A stretch of 64,000 nt of DNA from Thiohalophilus sp. (GCF_034522235.1 NZ_JAXHLN010000003.1:1922001-1986000), one strand, 5' to 3'; counted from the first letter of the stretch, positions 10,745 through 19,256 are shown. The notes: a model not told the origin generated them from the sequence alone. Made by a program: numbers and translations.

Positions 10745-11671
10745 TTACTCGGAGTCCGCCTCGGCTGAAGCGGCTTCCGGTGTTGTCGTTGGTTCAACCG
10801 TTTCCGGCTCGTCCGTGCCGGATTCGTCATCCTTCTTGACTGTTTTCTTTTTGGCGGCTTTTTTCTTGGCGACCTTTTTCTTGGCTGCGGTTTTCTTCTT
10901 GGCGGTTTTCTTCTTGCTGGCCGGGGTCACTTCCCCTTCTTCATCCAGCTCGATGAAATCGTCACCGGAGCCTTCACCTATGTGGGCCGTCGTCGCCTTG
11001 CCTTCGAGCACCGCGGCCGCGACACCCTGGGTATAAAGGGTAATCGCGCGAATGGCGTCGTCATTCCCCGGAATCACATAATCGACATCGTCCGGGCTGT
11101 TGTTGGTATCAACCACACCGATTACCGGGATACCCAGCTTGACAGCTTCGGCGACGGCGATTTTCTCGTGACCGACGTCGATGACGAACATGGCATCGGG
11201 CAGACCATTCATGTTCTTGATCCCGCCGAGGCTACGTTCCAGTTTTTCCTGTTCGCGGCTCAGACTGAGCACTTCACGTTTGTTCAGACCTTCGACAGCG
11301 CCACTTTCCATCATCGATTCAAGCTCCTTGAGACGCTTGATCGACTGCTTGACGGTCTTGTAGTTGGTCAGCATACCACCGAGCCAGCGGTGGTTCACGT
11401 AGGGCATCCCGCAGCGCTCGGCCTCTTCATTGACCAGCTTTTGAGCGGCGCGCTTGGTGCCGACAAACAGGATGGAGCCCTTGTTCGCGGCCAGCGAGCT
11501 GATGAAATTCATCGCCTCGTTGTACAGCGGCAGGGACTTTTCCAGATTAATAATGTGGATTTTGTTGCGGTCCCCGAAGATGTAGGGGGCCATTTTGGGG
11601 TTCCAGAACCGGGTCTGGTGACCAAAGTGGACGCCAGCCTCAAGCATCTGGCGCATCGTAACGTCAGCCAT
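10745..11671 (-). CDS. rpsB: 30S ribosomal protein S2 with a Lys/Ala-rich C-terminal tail
   Basis: Small-subunit ribosomal protein. The first ~240 residues are a normal S2 ([43 protein letters not shown]). It is 308 residues long where E. coli S2 has 241. The extra ~65 residues are a basic repeat of AKKK-type units (about residues 248-280), followed by an acidic Asp/Glu/Thr/Pro tail. Such low-complexity tails occur in some proteobacterial S2 proteins; the function here is unknown. It is transcribed divergently from map, from a promoter with a structured leader. Confidence 0.96.
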   Translation of the reverse strand: MADVTMRQMLEAGVHFGHQTRFWNPKMAPYIFGDRNKIHIINLEKSLPLYNEAMNFISSLAANKGSILFVGTKRAAQKLVNEEAERCGMPYVNHRWLGGMLTNYKTVKQSIKRLKELESMMESGAVEGLNKREVLSLSREQEKLERSLGGIKNMNGLPDAMFVIDVGHEKIAVAEAVKLGIPVIGVVDTNNSPDDVDYVIPGNDDAIRAITLYTQGVAAAVLEGKATTAHIGEGSGDDFIELDEEGEVTPASKKKTAKKKTAAKKKVAKKKAAKKKTVKKDDESGTDEPETVEPTTTPEAASAEADSE

Positions 11672-11701
11672 TATAGTGTCTCCTGTATTGGGTTAGGCCT
11701 C

Positions 11702-11760
11702 CATGTACCCCATCTGCCAACCCGCCTTGGCGGGCACCCGGGCAGATGTGCCGGTACATG
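11702..11760 (-). promoter_or_regulatory. Structured rpsB mRNA leader, candidate S2 autoregulatory element
   Basis: In the rpsB 5' leader the sequence folds into a long interrupted hairpin. CATGTACC pairs with GGTACATG at the ends, CATCTGCC pairs with GGCAGATG inside, and CCCGCC pairs with GGCGGG at the tip. The structure ends about 30 bases before the start codon. Gammaproteobacterial S2 is known to repress its own translation by binding its leader; this element is in the right place, but binding is inferred. Confidence 0.6.
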
Positions 11761-11820
11761 TGTGTCATTTTTGACCGGGGCAAGCCACCGATCGGTTAGG
11801 TTTGCTAAACAAGCGCGCGA

Positions 11821-11849
11821 TTTATACCATAAACCGCTGTTGACGACAA
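11821..11849 (-). promoter_or_regulatory. Sigma-70 promoter of rpsB
   Basis: On the minus strand TTGTCG (-35) and TATAAA (-10) are separated by 17 bases, giving a start of transcription about 140 bases before rpsB and a leader that contains the hairpin at 11702-11760. Confidence 0.6.
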
Positions 11850-11967
11850 CGAAACCACCCGGTTTGTGCGCTAAAAAGAGCCCCCACCGCCCCAAACCGG
11901 GACCGGGCGCCATTCACGAATTTTGCGACAGGAGCCAACCCCACGCCTGTAGCGTGGAGGAAAACCA

Positions 11968-12735
11968 ATGAGTGTCAGCGTTAAAACCCCCGAACAAATC
12001 GAAAAAATGCGCACCGCCGGCCGTCTCGCCGCCGAGGTACTGGAAATGATCGAACCCCATGTCCAGGCCGGCGTCACCACGGCCGAGCTGGATCGGATCT
12101 GTCATGACTACATTGTCAACGAACAACAGGCTATCCCCGCGCCGCTCAATTATCACGGTTTCCCCAAATCGGTCTGCACCTCGGTCAATCATGTAGTCTG
12201 CCACGGCATACCCAACGAAAAGCGGCTGAAAAAAGGGGATGTCATCAATATCGACGTGACTGTCATCAAGGACGGCTTCCACGGCGATACCAGCAAGATG
12301 TTCTTTGTCGGCGAGCCTTCGATTCAGGCCCGCCGGCTGGCCAACACCGCGTATGAGTGTCTGAAAATCGGCATCGATATGGTCAGGCCGGGGCTGCCCC
12401 TGCGCGATATTGGCCGCGCTATCCAGCAATACGCCGAGCAGCAGAACTACAGCGTGGTGCGCGAATATTGCGGCCACGGCATCGGTGAGAACTTCCACGA
12501 GGAGCCGCAGGTGCTGCACTATGACGATCCGCGCACCACACTGGTGCTCGAGACCGGTATGACCTTCACCATCGAGCCGATGATCAATGCCGGCAAGCGC
12601 CAGACCAAGGTGCTCAAGGACGGCTGGACCGTGGTCACCAAGGATCACGCCCTCTCCGCCCAGTGGGAACATACCATTCTGGTGACCGGGGACGGCCATG
12701 AAGTGCTGACCCGCCGGGGCGAGGAAAATTTTTAA
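11968..12735 (+). CDS. map: Type I methionine aminopeptidase
   Basis: Removes the initiator methionine from nascent proteins. 255 residues. The five metal ligands of the pita-bread fold are visible: Asp in INIDVTV, Asp in HGDTSKM, His in GHGIG, Glu in TIEPM and Glu in WEHT. The ATG is preceded by GGAGG at 7 bases, and a small CCACGC/GCGTGG hairpin (11941-11957) sits just ahead of that ribosome-binding site. It is divergent from rpsB and 2 bases upstream of glnD; this arrangement is widely conserved. Confidence 0.97.
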   Translation: MSVSVKTPEQIEKMRTAGRLAAEVLEMIEPHVQAGVTTAELDRICHDYIVNEQQAIPAPLNYHGFPKSVCTSVNHVVCHGIPNEKRLKKGDVINIDVTVIKDGFHGDTSKMFFVGEPSIQARRLANTAYECLKIGIDMVRPGLPLRDIGRAIQQYAEQQNYSVVREYCGHGIGENFHEEPQVLHYDDPRTTLVLETGMTFTIEPMINAGKRQTKVLKDGWTVVTKDHALSAQWEHTILVTGDGHEVLTRRGEENF

Positions 12736-12737
12736 CC

Positions 12738-15389
12738 ATGACTGCTTCGCTGGTCCCGGTCGACGCGGACCTGTTCAATGCCGAAGCTTTCGACACGGCG
12801 CTGCAGGAAACGAACTCTCCCCTGCCCCTGTTTCGCGACGCCCTGCAAACCGCCCACGAGGAACTGGCGCGGCGTTTTTACGCCGGCCGGGCCGCCACCG
12901 AACTGGTCACCTCCCGGGCCGGCCTGATCGATACCCTCTTGCAGCGCGCCTGGAAACTCTATTTCGAGCCCGGCGATCCCGGGATCGCCCTGCTGGCCGT
13001 GGGGGGCTACGGGCGCGGCGAACTGCATCCGGCTTCCGACGTGGATCTGATGCTGTTACTGGCCGAGGCGCCCGAGCCGTATCACACGGCCATCGAAGGT
13101 TTTCTCACCTTTCTCTGGGACATCGGTCTGGAAGTGGGTCAGAGCGTGCGTACACTCAATGAATGCCAGCAGGAGGCGACCCGCGACATCACTATCGCCA
13201 CCAACCTGCAGGAAGCCCGGCTATTGATTGGCCCCTCGGCACTGTTTGAACAGCAAAAGGCCCTGTGTGGCCCGCAACAGATCTGGCCCAGCCGGGAGTT
13301 TTTCGAGGCCAAGCTGCAGGAGCAGGAGCAACGCCATGAAAAGTTCAATGATACGGCCTACAACCTCGAACCCAACATCAAGGAAGGCCCCGGCGGTCTG
13401 CGCGACATCCAGATCATCGGCTGGGTCGCCAAGCGTCATTACAATGCCGAGAATCTGAGTGAGCTGGTTAACCACGGCTTTCTCACCGAAAACGAATACC
13501 AGACCCTGCATGAAGGACAGGCGTTTCTCTGGCAGGTTCGTTTCGGCCTGCACCTGATCGCCGGACGCCGGGAGGATCGCCTGCTGTTCGATCATCAACG
13601 GGAGCTGGCCCGGCATTTCGGTTATCGGGACAACTTCAAGGGACTGGCGGTCGAGCAGTTCATGAAGCAGTACTACCGCACGATCATGGAACTGGGCCGG
13701 CTGAATGAAATGCTCCTGCAGTTATTCAAAGAAGAAATACTACTGACCAAGGAACAGGCCGAGCCGATATCGCTGAATAAACGCTTTCAGGCTCGCAAGG
13801 GGTATCTGGAAGTCAGGGATGACAACATCTTTGTCCACTATCCCTTCGCCCTGCTGGAAGTATTTCTGATTTTAATGCAGCATCCGGAACTTAACGGTGT
13901 ACGCGCCAATACCATTCGCCTGATCCGCGATCACACGCATCTGATCGATGGCAGCTTTCGAGCTGACCTGCGTAACCGCTCCCTGTTCATGGAAATCGTC
14001 CGTTACGGCCATGGTTTTACCCATGCACTGCGACGCATGCACCGTTATGGCGTGCTGGCCGCTTATCTGCCGCTGTTCGGTCGCATCGTCGGGCAGATGC
14101 AACATGATCTGTTTCATGTCTACACCGTCGACGAACATACCCTGATGGTGATCCGTAACCTGCGTCGCTTTACCGTGCCGGAATACTTTCATGAATTCCC
14201 ATTGTGCAGCGAGATCATGCAACGCATCCCCAAACAGGAACTGTTACTCCTGGCCGCCCTGTTCCATGATATCGCCAAGGGTCGAGGTGGCGATCACTCC
14301 ACTCTTGGTGCTACCGATGCGCACGAGTTTTGTCGAAATCATGGTTTGAGTCGATACGACACCAACCTGGTGGCCTGGCTGGTAAAAAATCATCTGTTAA
14401 TGTCCTCCACGGCCCAGCGCAAGGACATCAGTGATCCCGAAATCGTGCATGAATTCGCCGAACAGGTTGGCGACATGGTGTACCTCAATTATCTCTATCT
14501 GTTAACCGTCGCCGATATTCGCGGCACCAGCGAACACGTCTGGAATTCCTGGAAAGATGCGCTGTTGCAGGAACTCTATCACGCGACCATGCGTGCTCTG
14601 CGCCGTGGTCTGAAAAACCCGCTGGTACAATCGGAACTGGTACAGGAACGTCGCGCAGCCGCCGCCGAGCTGCTGGAATCGGATGATGTACACAATGTGC
14701 TGATCAATCAGTTGTGGGATAATCTCGGTGATGAGTACTTTCTGCGTTATTTTCCCGACGAAATCGTCTGGCATACCCAGGCTATCCTCAATACTGATCT
14801 GGAAGATCTGCCAGTCATTCTGTTTCGCGAGCAAAGCCGTCGCGGCGGCACCGAGATCTTTATCTACACTCGTGACCATCCCAATTTGTTCGCCCTGATC
14901 ACCTCGGTGCTGAGCCAGTCCGGCATGACCGTCGTCGATGCGCGCATTCTCGCCTCGCGAGACGGGTACACACTCGACACGTTCCAGTTTCTCGACAGTA
15001 GCGGTGAACCGGTACGCGACAGCCAGCGTAACAGTGAGATCCGCAACAAGCTCTATCACCTGCTGCGCCATCCAGGGCAGGAAGCGCCCGAGATCACCCG
15101 CCGTCTGCCACGCCAGGCGAAGCACTTCAAAATACCCACCGAGATTCATTACGAAGATGATGGCGAACGTACCATCATGCACGTCAAAACCTACGATCGT
15201 CCGGGGCTGTTATCGAATATAGGCTCGGTCTTTTATACACACGACATCCAGTTGCATAACGCCAAGATCGCCACCTTCGGTGAACGGGTCGAAGATATTT
15301 TTGAAATCACATCCAGTAATGATCGGCCATTGACAGCCGAGCAAAAAGAAACCCTGCGCGTTAGCACGCTCGAGCAACTGGAAGAATAG
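12738..15389 (+). CDS. glnD: Bifunctional uridylyltransferase/uridylyl-removing enzyme GlnD
   Basis: Nitrogen sensor that adds UMP to PII when glutamine is low and removes it when glutamine is high. 883 residues, normal length. The nucleotidyltransferase motif GGYGRGELHPASDVDLM is at about 88-104. The HD hydrolase motif LFHDIAKGRGGDHS is near 510, with further HD residues after it. Two C-terminal ACT domains (about 700-780 and 810-883, beginning IFIYTRDHPNLFA and TIMHVKTYDRPGL) bind glutamine. It starts 2 bases after map; the stop is overlapped by a long inverted repeat. Confidence 0.97.
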   Translation: MTASLVPVDADLFNAEAFDTALQETNSPLPLFRDALQTAHEELARRFYAGRAATELVTSRAGLIDTLLQRAWKLYFEPGDPGIALLAVGGYGRGELHPASDVDLMLLLAEAPEPYHTAIEGFLTFLWDIGLEVGQSVRTLNECQQEATRDITIATNLQEARLLIGPSALFEQQKALCGPQQIWPSREFFEAKLQEQEQRHEKFNDTAYNLEPNIKEGPGGLRDIQIIGWVAKRHYNAENLSELVNHGFLTENEYQTLHEGQAFLWQVRFGLHLIAGRREDRLLFDHQRELARHFGYRDNFKGLAVEQFMKQYYRTIMELGRLNEMLLQLFKEEILLTKEQAEPISLNKRFQARKGYLEVRDDNIFVHYPFALLEVFLILMQHPELNGVRANTIRLIRDHTHLIDGSFRADLRNRSLFMEIVRYGHGFTHALRRMHRYGVLAAYLPLFGRIVGQMQHDLFHVYTVDEHTLMVIRNLRRFTVPEYFHEFPLCSEIMQRIPKQELLLLAALFHDIAKGRGGDHSTLGATDAHEFCRNHGLSRYDTNLVAWLVKNHLLMSSTAQRKDISDPEIVHEFAEQVGDMVYLNYLYLLTVADIRGTSEHVWNSWKDALLQELYHATMRALRRGLKNPLVQSELVQERRAAAAELLESDDVHNVLINQLWDNLGDEYFLRYFPDEIVWHTQAILNTDLEDLPVILFREQSRRGGTEIFIYTRDHPNLFALITSVLSQSGMTVVDARILASRDGYTLDTFQFLDSSGEPVRDSQRNSEIRNKLYHLLRHPGQEAPEITRRLPRQAKHFKIPTEIHYEDDGERTIMHVKTYDRPGLLSNIGSVFYTHDIQLHNAKIATFGERVEDIFEITSSNDRPLTAEQKETLRVSTLEQLEE

Positions 15390-15414
15390 GCCGGCCAGAT
15401 CTATCTGGCCGGCC
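15389..15414. terminator. Palindromic hairpin between convergent glnD and porin
   Basis: GGCCGGCCAGAT at 15389-15400 is exactly complementary to 15403-15414, giving a very GC-rich stem that begins at the last base of the glnD stop codon. It lies between two genes that face each other, so it could stop both transcripts. No clear U-tract follows on either side, so a pure intrinsic terminator is not certain. Confidence 0.5.
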
Positions 15415-15433
15415 CCGCACTGCTGCGTGGGCT

Positions 15434-16393
15434 TTAATTGCCGCCGATACTGAACTTGTGGCTGACGCCAATCGAGATAACCGTGCGGTTATCCAGAGTT
15501 GTGTCATCATAGTCCACATCGCTGTAGAGGGCGTAAAGTTCGGTCTTTTTACCCAGATTATGGGACATACCCGCCGCCAGACCGGTGCCGTCATTGTCCA
15601 CATCCCCGTAAGAAAGCTTCAAGGTGTTTTTCGCGGAAATACTATAAGTACCGGCAACATAAAGATAATCCGTGTCAGCAAGACCTTCGGGATCGACATT
15701 TTCCATGCTCGCCCCGACACTCCACTGATCCGTCTTGTAGCCGGCGGTAAAGCGCGTGGCATCAATTTCAGAACCAACGGTATTAACCTGAAGCAGCTGC
15801 GCGCCGGCACTGAAACCATTCTGGTTATAGCTCACCCCATAGTTATAATGATGGTCATTACTATCAGTATCATCCATTACCATCACTGCATTGGCCTGCA
15901 AACCGTTCATATCAGGCGTGATATAGGCCAGCACATTGTCAAACCAGCCATTGGTAAAACCGGACAGGCCGTAATTTTTACCGCCCATGGCTTCACCGGC
16001 TGCAGTATCGTAGAAAGGGTCAATCTTCAGGCCGGCCATCTTGTAGGGCGAGGACAGAGTGCCGTACAACACCTTACCGAAATTCCCGGCAAGGCCGGCA
16101 AAGCCAAAGCGGCGGCTAAACATGTCATTTTCTTCACCGCCGCCGGCAGGTTCGGCATCAATTCCTGCCTCGATATGATAGAGCGCCTTCAAACCAGCAT
16201 CGAGCTTATAACTGCCCTTGAAGCCGACTCGTGAGGCATTGCTGTCCTGGCTGTCGCTGGAGGTCCCGTCAGCCTTGTCGATGCTGTTTAACGACAGACG
16301 GACATCGCCGTAGACTTCATTGGCCGATGCCGGCGATGAAACACACGCCGCGGTAAGAACCGCGGCGGCAATAACTTTCAATTCAGATTTCAT
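15434..16393 (-). CDS. Gram-negative outer-membrane porin
   Basis: General trimeric porin of the beta-barrel type found in many proteobacteria. 319 residues. A signal peptide (MKSELKVIAAAVLTAACVSSPASA) precedes mature NEVYGDVRLSLN. Alternating strands follow, with typical phrases such as SRVGFKGSYKLDAGLKALYHIE, FSRRFGFAGLAGNFG and GVSYNQNGFSAGAQ. The usual C-terminal Phe of the barrel signal (GVSHKF) is followed by five extra residues, SIGGN. Start ATG at 16393 has GGGAG 5 bases upstream; an earlier GTG at 16405 is less likely. It is driven by a sigma-54 promoter about 75 bases upstream and is divergent from a sigma-54 activator gene. Confidence 0.9.
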   Translation of the reverse strand: MKSELKVIAAAVLTAACVSSPASANEVYGDVRLSLNSIDKADGTSSDSQDSNASRVGFKGSYKLDAGLKALYHIEAGIDAEPAGGGEENDMFSRRFGFAGLAGNFGKVLYGTLSSPYKMAGLKIDPFYDTAAGEAMGGKNYGLSGFTNGWFDNVLAYITPDMNGLQANAVMVMDDTDSNDHHYNYGVSYNQNGFSAGAQLLQVNTVGSEIDATRFTAGYKTDQWSVGASMENVDPEGLADTDYLYVAGTYSISAKNTLKLSYGDVDNDGTGLAAGMSHNLGKKTELYALYSDVDYDDTTLDNRTVISIGVSHKFSIGGN

Positions 16394-16466
16394 AATCACT
16401 CCCACATAGAATTATTTGACGTACTGTACGTTGCCCTGCACTACAAACAGAGATACCAACAGTGAG

Positions 16467-16482
16467 AGCAAGAGCTGTGCCA
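16467..16482 (-). promoter_or_regulatory. Sigma-54 (-24/-12) promoter of the porin gene
   Basis: On the minus strand tggcacagctcttgct matches the sigma-54 consensus TGGCAC-N5-TTGCW exactly, with the GG and GC elements correctly spaced by 10 bases. Transcription would start near 16455, about 60 bases before the porin ATG. Confidence 0.85.
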
Positions 16483-16600
16483 TACACAACAATTATTGGG
16501 AGAATCGCAACACCGAAAGATTTAGCCCGTAAAATAAAGGACCTAACGGCACCTGTTTAAGAGAGGATCGCCAAATCGAACAATATTGCGGAATGTTTGC

Positions 16601-16653
16601 CATGACATATCTGCCATGCTGTCAGACATGTCATGTTGCCAGGCAGGCTGTCA
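16601..16653. promoter_or_regulatory. Candidate upstream activator sites for the sigma-54 regulator
   Basis: CATGACAT (16601-16608) and ATGTCATG (16628-16635) form an inverted repeat, and further TGTCA half-sites lie at 16620-16624 and 16649-16653. The 16-base string CATGACATATCTGCCA at 16601-16616 recurs with one change at 19348-19363, upstream of the second sigma-54 promoter. The distance of about 120-170 bases upstream of the porin promoter suits enhancer binding. Confidence 0.6.
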
Positions 16654-16710
16654 TTTAAAAAAACACGTTTGATAGAATGAGTCTTAATCCAATGCTTTTA
16701 GGCAAGCGAC

Positions 16711-16724
16711 TTGATCCAGATCAA
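16711..16724 (+). promoter_or_regulatory. FNR-type box upstream of the sigma-54 regulator
   Basis: TTGATCCAGATCAA is a perfect match to the Fnr/Anr consensus TTGAT-N4-ATCAA. It lies about 140 bases upstream of the regulator gene at 16861 and about 230 bases from the porin promoter. This suggests oxygen-responsive expression of the regulator; no good -10 with ideal class II spacing was found. Confidence 0.55.
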
Positions 16725-16860
16725 GCAAATGTTGTGCTTATAACGCCCCTCACTAATTTTTCAGTATATCAACACATACTGAAGCACGAAAAAATTACCG
16801 TTATTCGATCGTTTTATTTATACTGCCCTGTAACATTTCGTTACGAAGTCGGAGACGGAT

Positions 16861-18225
16861 ATGGATCAGAGACGTGACTCGCCCACGTTACTGCCTTCCT
16901 GCAAACAATTAATCGACGTATTCCCCGAACCGTTTGTTATCATCGGCCGGGATTACCGGATCCAGGCAGCCAACCGGCACTATCTCGATCAGTATCGGGC
17001 CAGCGAAGACCAGGTTGTCGGCAGCTTCTGTTACAAGGTCTCCCATCATTCCGATACGCCCTGCCGGAACCACGGCGAACATTGCCCGCTTGATGAGGTC
17101 TTCAGAACCCGACGTGCCACGCACGTCATCCATGTCCACTATGATTCCGAGGGCAATGAGGAAAATGTCCAGCTGCAGGCCACGCCAATCCTCGACAACG
17201 AAGGTAATGTCGTGGCCATGAGCGAAGCCATTAACCGGCTTGGCTCCCCGGACGAGGCAAAACGTAAACTGCTGGGCCACTCCCCGGTCATGGTACGCCT
17301 GACCGAAATTCTGCAACGCGTGGCCCCTACCCAGACCACAGTCCTGTTACAGGGAGAAAGCGGGGCCGGCAAAGAGTGTGTTGCCGAATATATTCATCAC
17401 AACTCCAACCGCGCCGATGGCCCGATTGTCATTGTCGATAGCACCACTTTGGGTGAGCATCTGGTTGAAAGCGAACTGTTTGGTCACGAACGGGGCGCCT
17501 TTACCAGTGCCAATAAACGCAAGCTGGGACTGATCGAGTCCGCCCACGGCGGTACCCTGTTCATTGATGAAATCGGCGAACTCTCCCCCGCTTTGCAAAC
17601 CAAGCTGCTGCGTCTGCTGGAAACCAGCCAGATTCGACGGGTCGGCGCGACCGAGTTCATCGATGTCGATATCCGGATCATTGCCGCCACGCACCGGGAT
17701 CTGCGGGAAATGGTTCAACAAAAGCAGTTCCGCGAGGATCTCTATTTCCGACTGACAGCGTTTCCCATTCATATCCCGCCGTTGCGCGAGCGCAAGGAAG
17801 ATATTATCGGGCTGGCGGAATATTTTCTGGCGAAAATTCCGGATACCCGACACAAGCCGCCATTATCCCCCCAGATCCAGTCCCACCTGCTCAATTATGA
17901 CTACCCGGGCAATGTCAGGGAACTTCGCAATATAATAGAACGCGCCACCATACTGGCCAGGAATGAACCCCTGTCACCGGAACACTTTTCCTTTTTGAAC
18001 GAAACCGCGCCGCAACAACAAGGCTCTGCTGAATCAGACGAGCCCATGGCCAGGCATAACAATGTATTACAACGTCACCGTTCTGATATTGACAAGGAAG
18101 AGATTCTGGCTGTTTTGCAAAAGCACGCCGGTCATCGCGTCAGTGCCGCCCGCGAGCTTGGCATGAGCGAGCGCACGCTGTACCGACATCTGCAAAAGAT
18201 CAAATCTAACTCCGCGATTCCATAA
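16861..18225 (+). CDS. Sigma-54-dependent transcriptional activator with PAS sensor domain
   Basis: Enhancer-binding protein of the NtrC class, 454 residues. An N-terminal PAS domain (about 10-120) carries a Cys-rich loop, CYKVSHHSDTPC followed by HCPLDEVF, so it may bind a metal or sense redox state. There is no receiver domain. The AAA+ domain follows with Walker A GESGAGKE (about 166-173), the sigma-54-contacting GAFTSA loop (about 210), Walker B TLFIDEIGEL and an arginine-finger region. A Fis-type helix-turn-helix closes the protein (VSAARELGMSERTLYRHLQK). The start ATG follows GGAGACGGAT. Two sigma-54 promoters nearby, with a shared upstream motif, are its probable targets. Confidence 0.92.
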   Translation: MDQRRDSPTLLPSCKQLIDVFPEPFVIIGRDYRIQAANRHYLDQYRASEDQVVGSFCYKVSHHSDTPCRNHGEHCPLDEVFRTRRATHVIHVHYDSEGNEENVQLQATPILDNEGNVVAMSEAINRLGSPDEAKRKLLGHSPVMVRLTEILQRVAPTQTTVLLQGESGAGKECVAEYIHHNSNRADGPIVIVDSTTLGEHLVESELFGHERGAFTSANKRKLGLIESAHGGTLFIDEIGELSPALQTKLLRLLETSQIRRVGATEFIDVDIRIIAATHRDLREMVQQKQFREDLYFRLTAFPIHIPPLRERKEDIIGLAEYFLAKIPDTRHKPPLSPQIQSHLLNYDYPGNVRELRNIIERATILARNEPLSPEHFSFLNETAPQQQGSAESDEPMARHNNVLQRHRSDIDKEEILAVLQKHAGHRVSAARELGMSERTLYRHLQKIKSNSAIP

Positions 18226-18233
18226 AAAAGCAA

Positions 18234-18268
18234 ATAAAAAAACGCGAGACCGGGAGAGAGTCTCGCGT
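18234..18268 (-). terminator. Intrinsic terminator downstream of the rhodanese gene
   Basis: ACGCGAGAC (18242-18250) pairs with GTCTCGCGT (18260-18268) around a 9-base loop. On the minus strand the stem is followed by seven T residues. It lies between the convergent sigma-54 regulator and rhodanese genes and ends the rhodanese transcript. Confidence 0.8.
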
Positions 18269-18314
18269 AAACGGCTTCGAGGAGTTACTTGTTTATAATT
18301 ATTGACGATGGCGC

Positions 18315-18980
18315 TTATTTGACCGTGGTAAAGCCCAGGTTGGACCAGTTTTGCATACCACCCCGGTACCATTTTATCTTGTGTGCCGGGTAGCCCATTT
18401 TCAAAAGCTGCTTGATGTTGGCCGGTGATTGCCCGCACCACATACCGTTGCAGAACAACACCAGGGTTTTGACATTACTGTAGTCCCAGATGCCCGCCTC
18501 TATCTGCTTGGCGCCAAATTGATTTTCCATAATATCGCTCATCGTGAGCGGATCGGCGCCCTTGGCCGGATTAAGCTTGGTCCAGGGAATATTGACAGAG
18601 CCGGGAATCGTCCCTTTTTTGACCCAGCCCGGGGTACGTGAATCGACTACCAGGATGGAATCATCTCCCCGATTATGCAGGCGATCCAGGTAGCTCAACA
18701 TTTCCACTTCCCCGATGGTTTCCACGCCCGGTGCCAGCTTGATGGGCTGGATACAAAACGGCGGGCATTTGCGCGAGGTTTTGGCAAAGTTTTGATCCAC
18801 CGTGGCCTTCTGGTTCTGATCACGCCGAATTACGACATTGCTCCCATCATGCTTGACCTTCACCTCGGATAGATCAGATGTGATTTTTACTGCCAGCTTG
18901 TCATTCGCGGCACACGCCACAGACGAGAGACAAAAGATAAGTGTGACAAGAAAATTTCTACCTAATGCGGCTTTTGACAT
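18315..18980 (-). CDS. Exported rhodanese-domain protein
   Basis: Periplasmic protein of the rhodanese family, which handle sulfane sulfur (or similar chalcogens). 221 residues. There is a signal peptide at 1-25 (ending SVACA). An N-terminal region of about 90 residues carries KCPPFCIQP. A rhodanese domain (about 95-221) follows, with VVDSRTPGWVKKGTIPGSVNIP and the active-site loop FCNGMWCGQS. This loop has two cysteines rather than the usual one, as in other exported CNGxxC rhodaneses. The ATG follows GAGGAG closely. It is probably cotranscribed with the small lipoprotein gene upstream, from the sigma-54 promoter at 19257-19272. The substrate is not shown by the sequence. Confidence 0.85.
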   Translation of the reverse strand: MSKAALGRNFLVTLIFCLSSVACAANDKLAVKITSDLSEVKVKHDGSNVVIRRDQNQKATVDQNFAKTSRKCPPFCIQPIKLAPGVETIGEVEMLSYLDRLHNRGDDSILVVDSRTPGWVKKGTIPGSVNIPWTKLNPAKGADPLTMSDIMENQFGAKQIEAGIWDYSNVKTLVLFCNGMWCGQSPANIKQLLKMGYPAHKIKWYRGGMQNWSNLGFTTVK

Positions 18981-19023
18981 AAAACTCTCCTCATGATGAT
19001 TATCAGTCTGTTTTATTTAAGTG

Positions 19024-19206
19024 TTAACAATCTTCTTCCAGGTTTTCCATGCTTGGTTCTTCTTTTTTTTCCTCCTCATTATCTGCCGGTTTTGTTTCCT
19101 GTACCGATGTAGACGCCGGCTGTTCAGGTTCAGGAGGTTTGGTCGGCGCCCCGCAACCCCACAGTCCAACACACATACATGTCAGGATTAACGCTTTCAT
19201 TTTCAT
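19024..19206 (-). CDS. Small lipoprotein, Pro/Glu/Lys-rich
   Basis: 60-residue protein with no recognisable domain. MKMKALILTCMCVGLWGCG is a lipoprotein signal, with Cys18 of LWGC as the likely lipidated residue. The rest is a low-complexity tail rich in Pro, Glu and Lys (PTKPPEPEQP, DNEEEKKEEP) that ends in Asp-Cys. ATG at 19206 has CAGGAG 6 bases upstream; a longer reading frame to 19332 would run through the sigma-54 promoter and is rejected. It is first in an operon with the exported rhodanese. Its job may be to anchor or organise a partner in the periplasm, which is a guess. Confidence 0.7.
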   Translation of the reverse strand: MKMKALILTCMCVGLWGCGAPTKPPEPEQPASTSVQETKPADNEEEKKEEPSMENLEEDC

Positions 19207-19256
19207 CAACAACTCCTGCGACCGTTCAACAATATGTTGCTCTGGAAAAATCATAT

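Noticed and set aside
11914-12699. Long open frame antisense to map (261 codons)
   Set aside because: It mirrors the codon bias of map on the other strand; no family motif, and map is certain.
16677-16877. 66-codon frame before the sigma-54 activator
   Set aside because: It overlaps the FNR-type box and runs into the activator start; no ribosome-binding site and no conservation visible.
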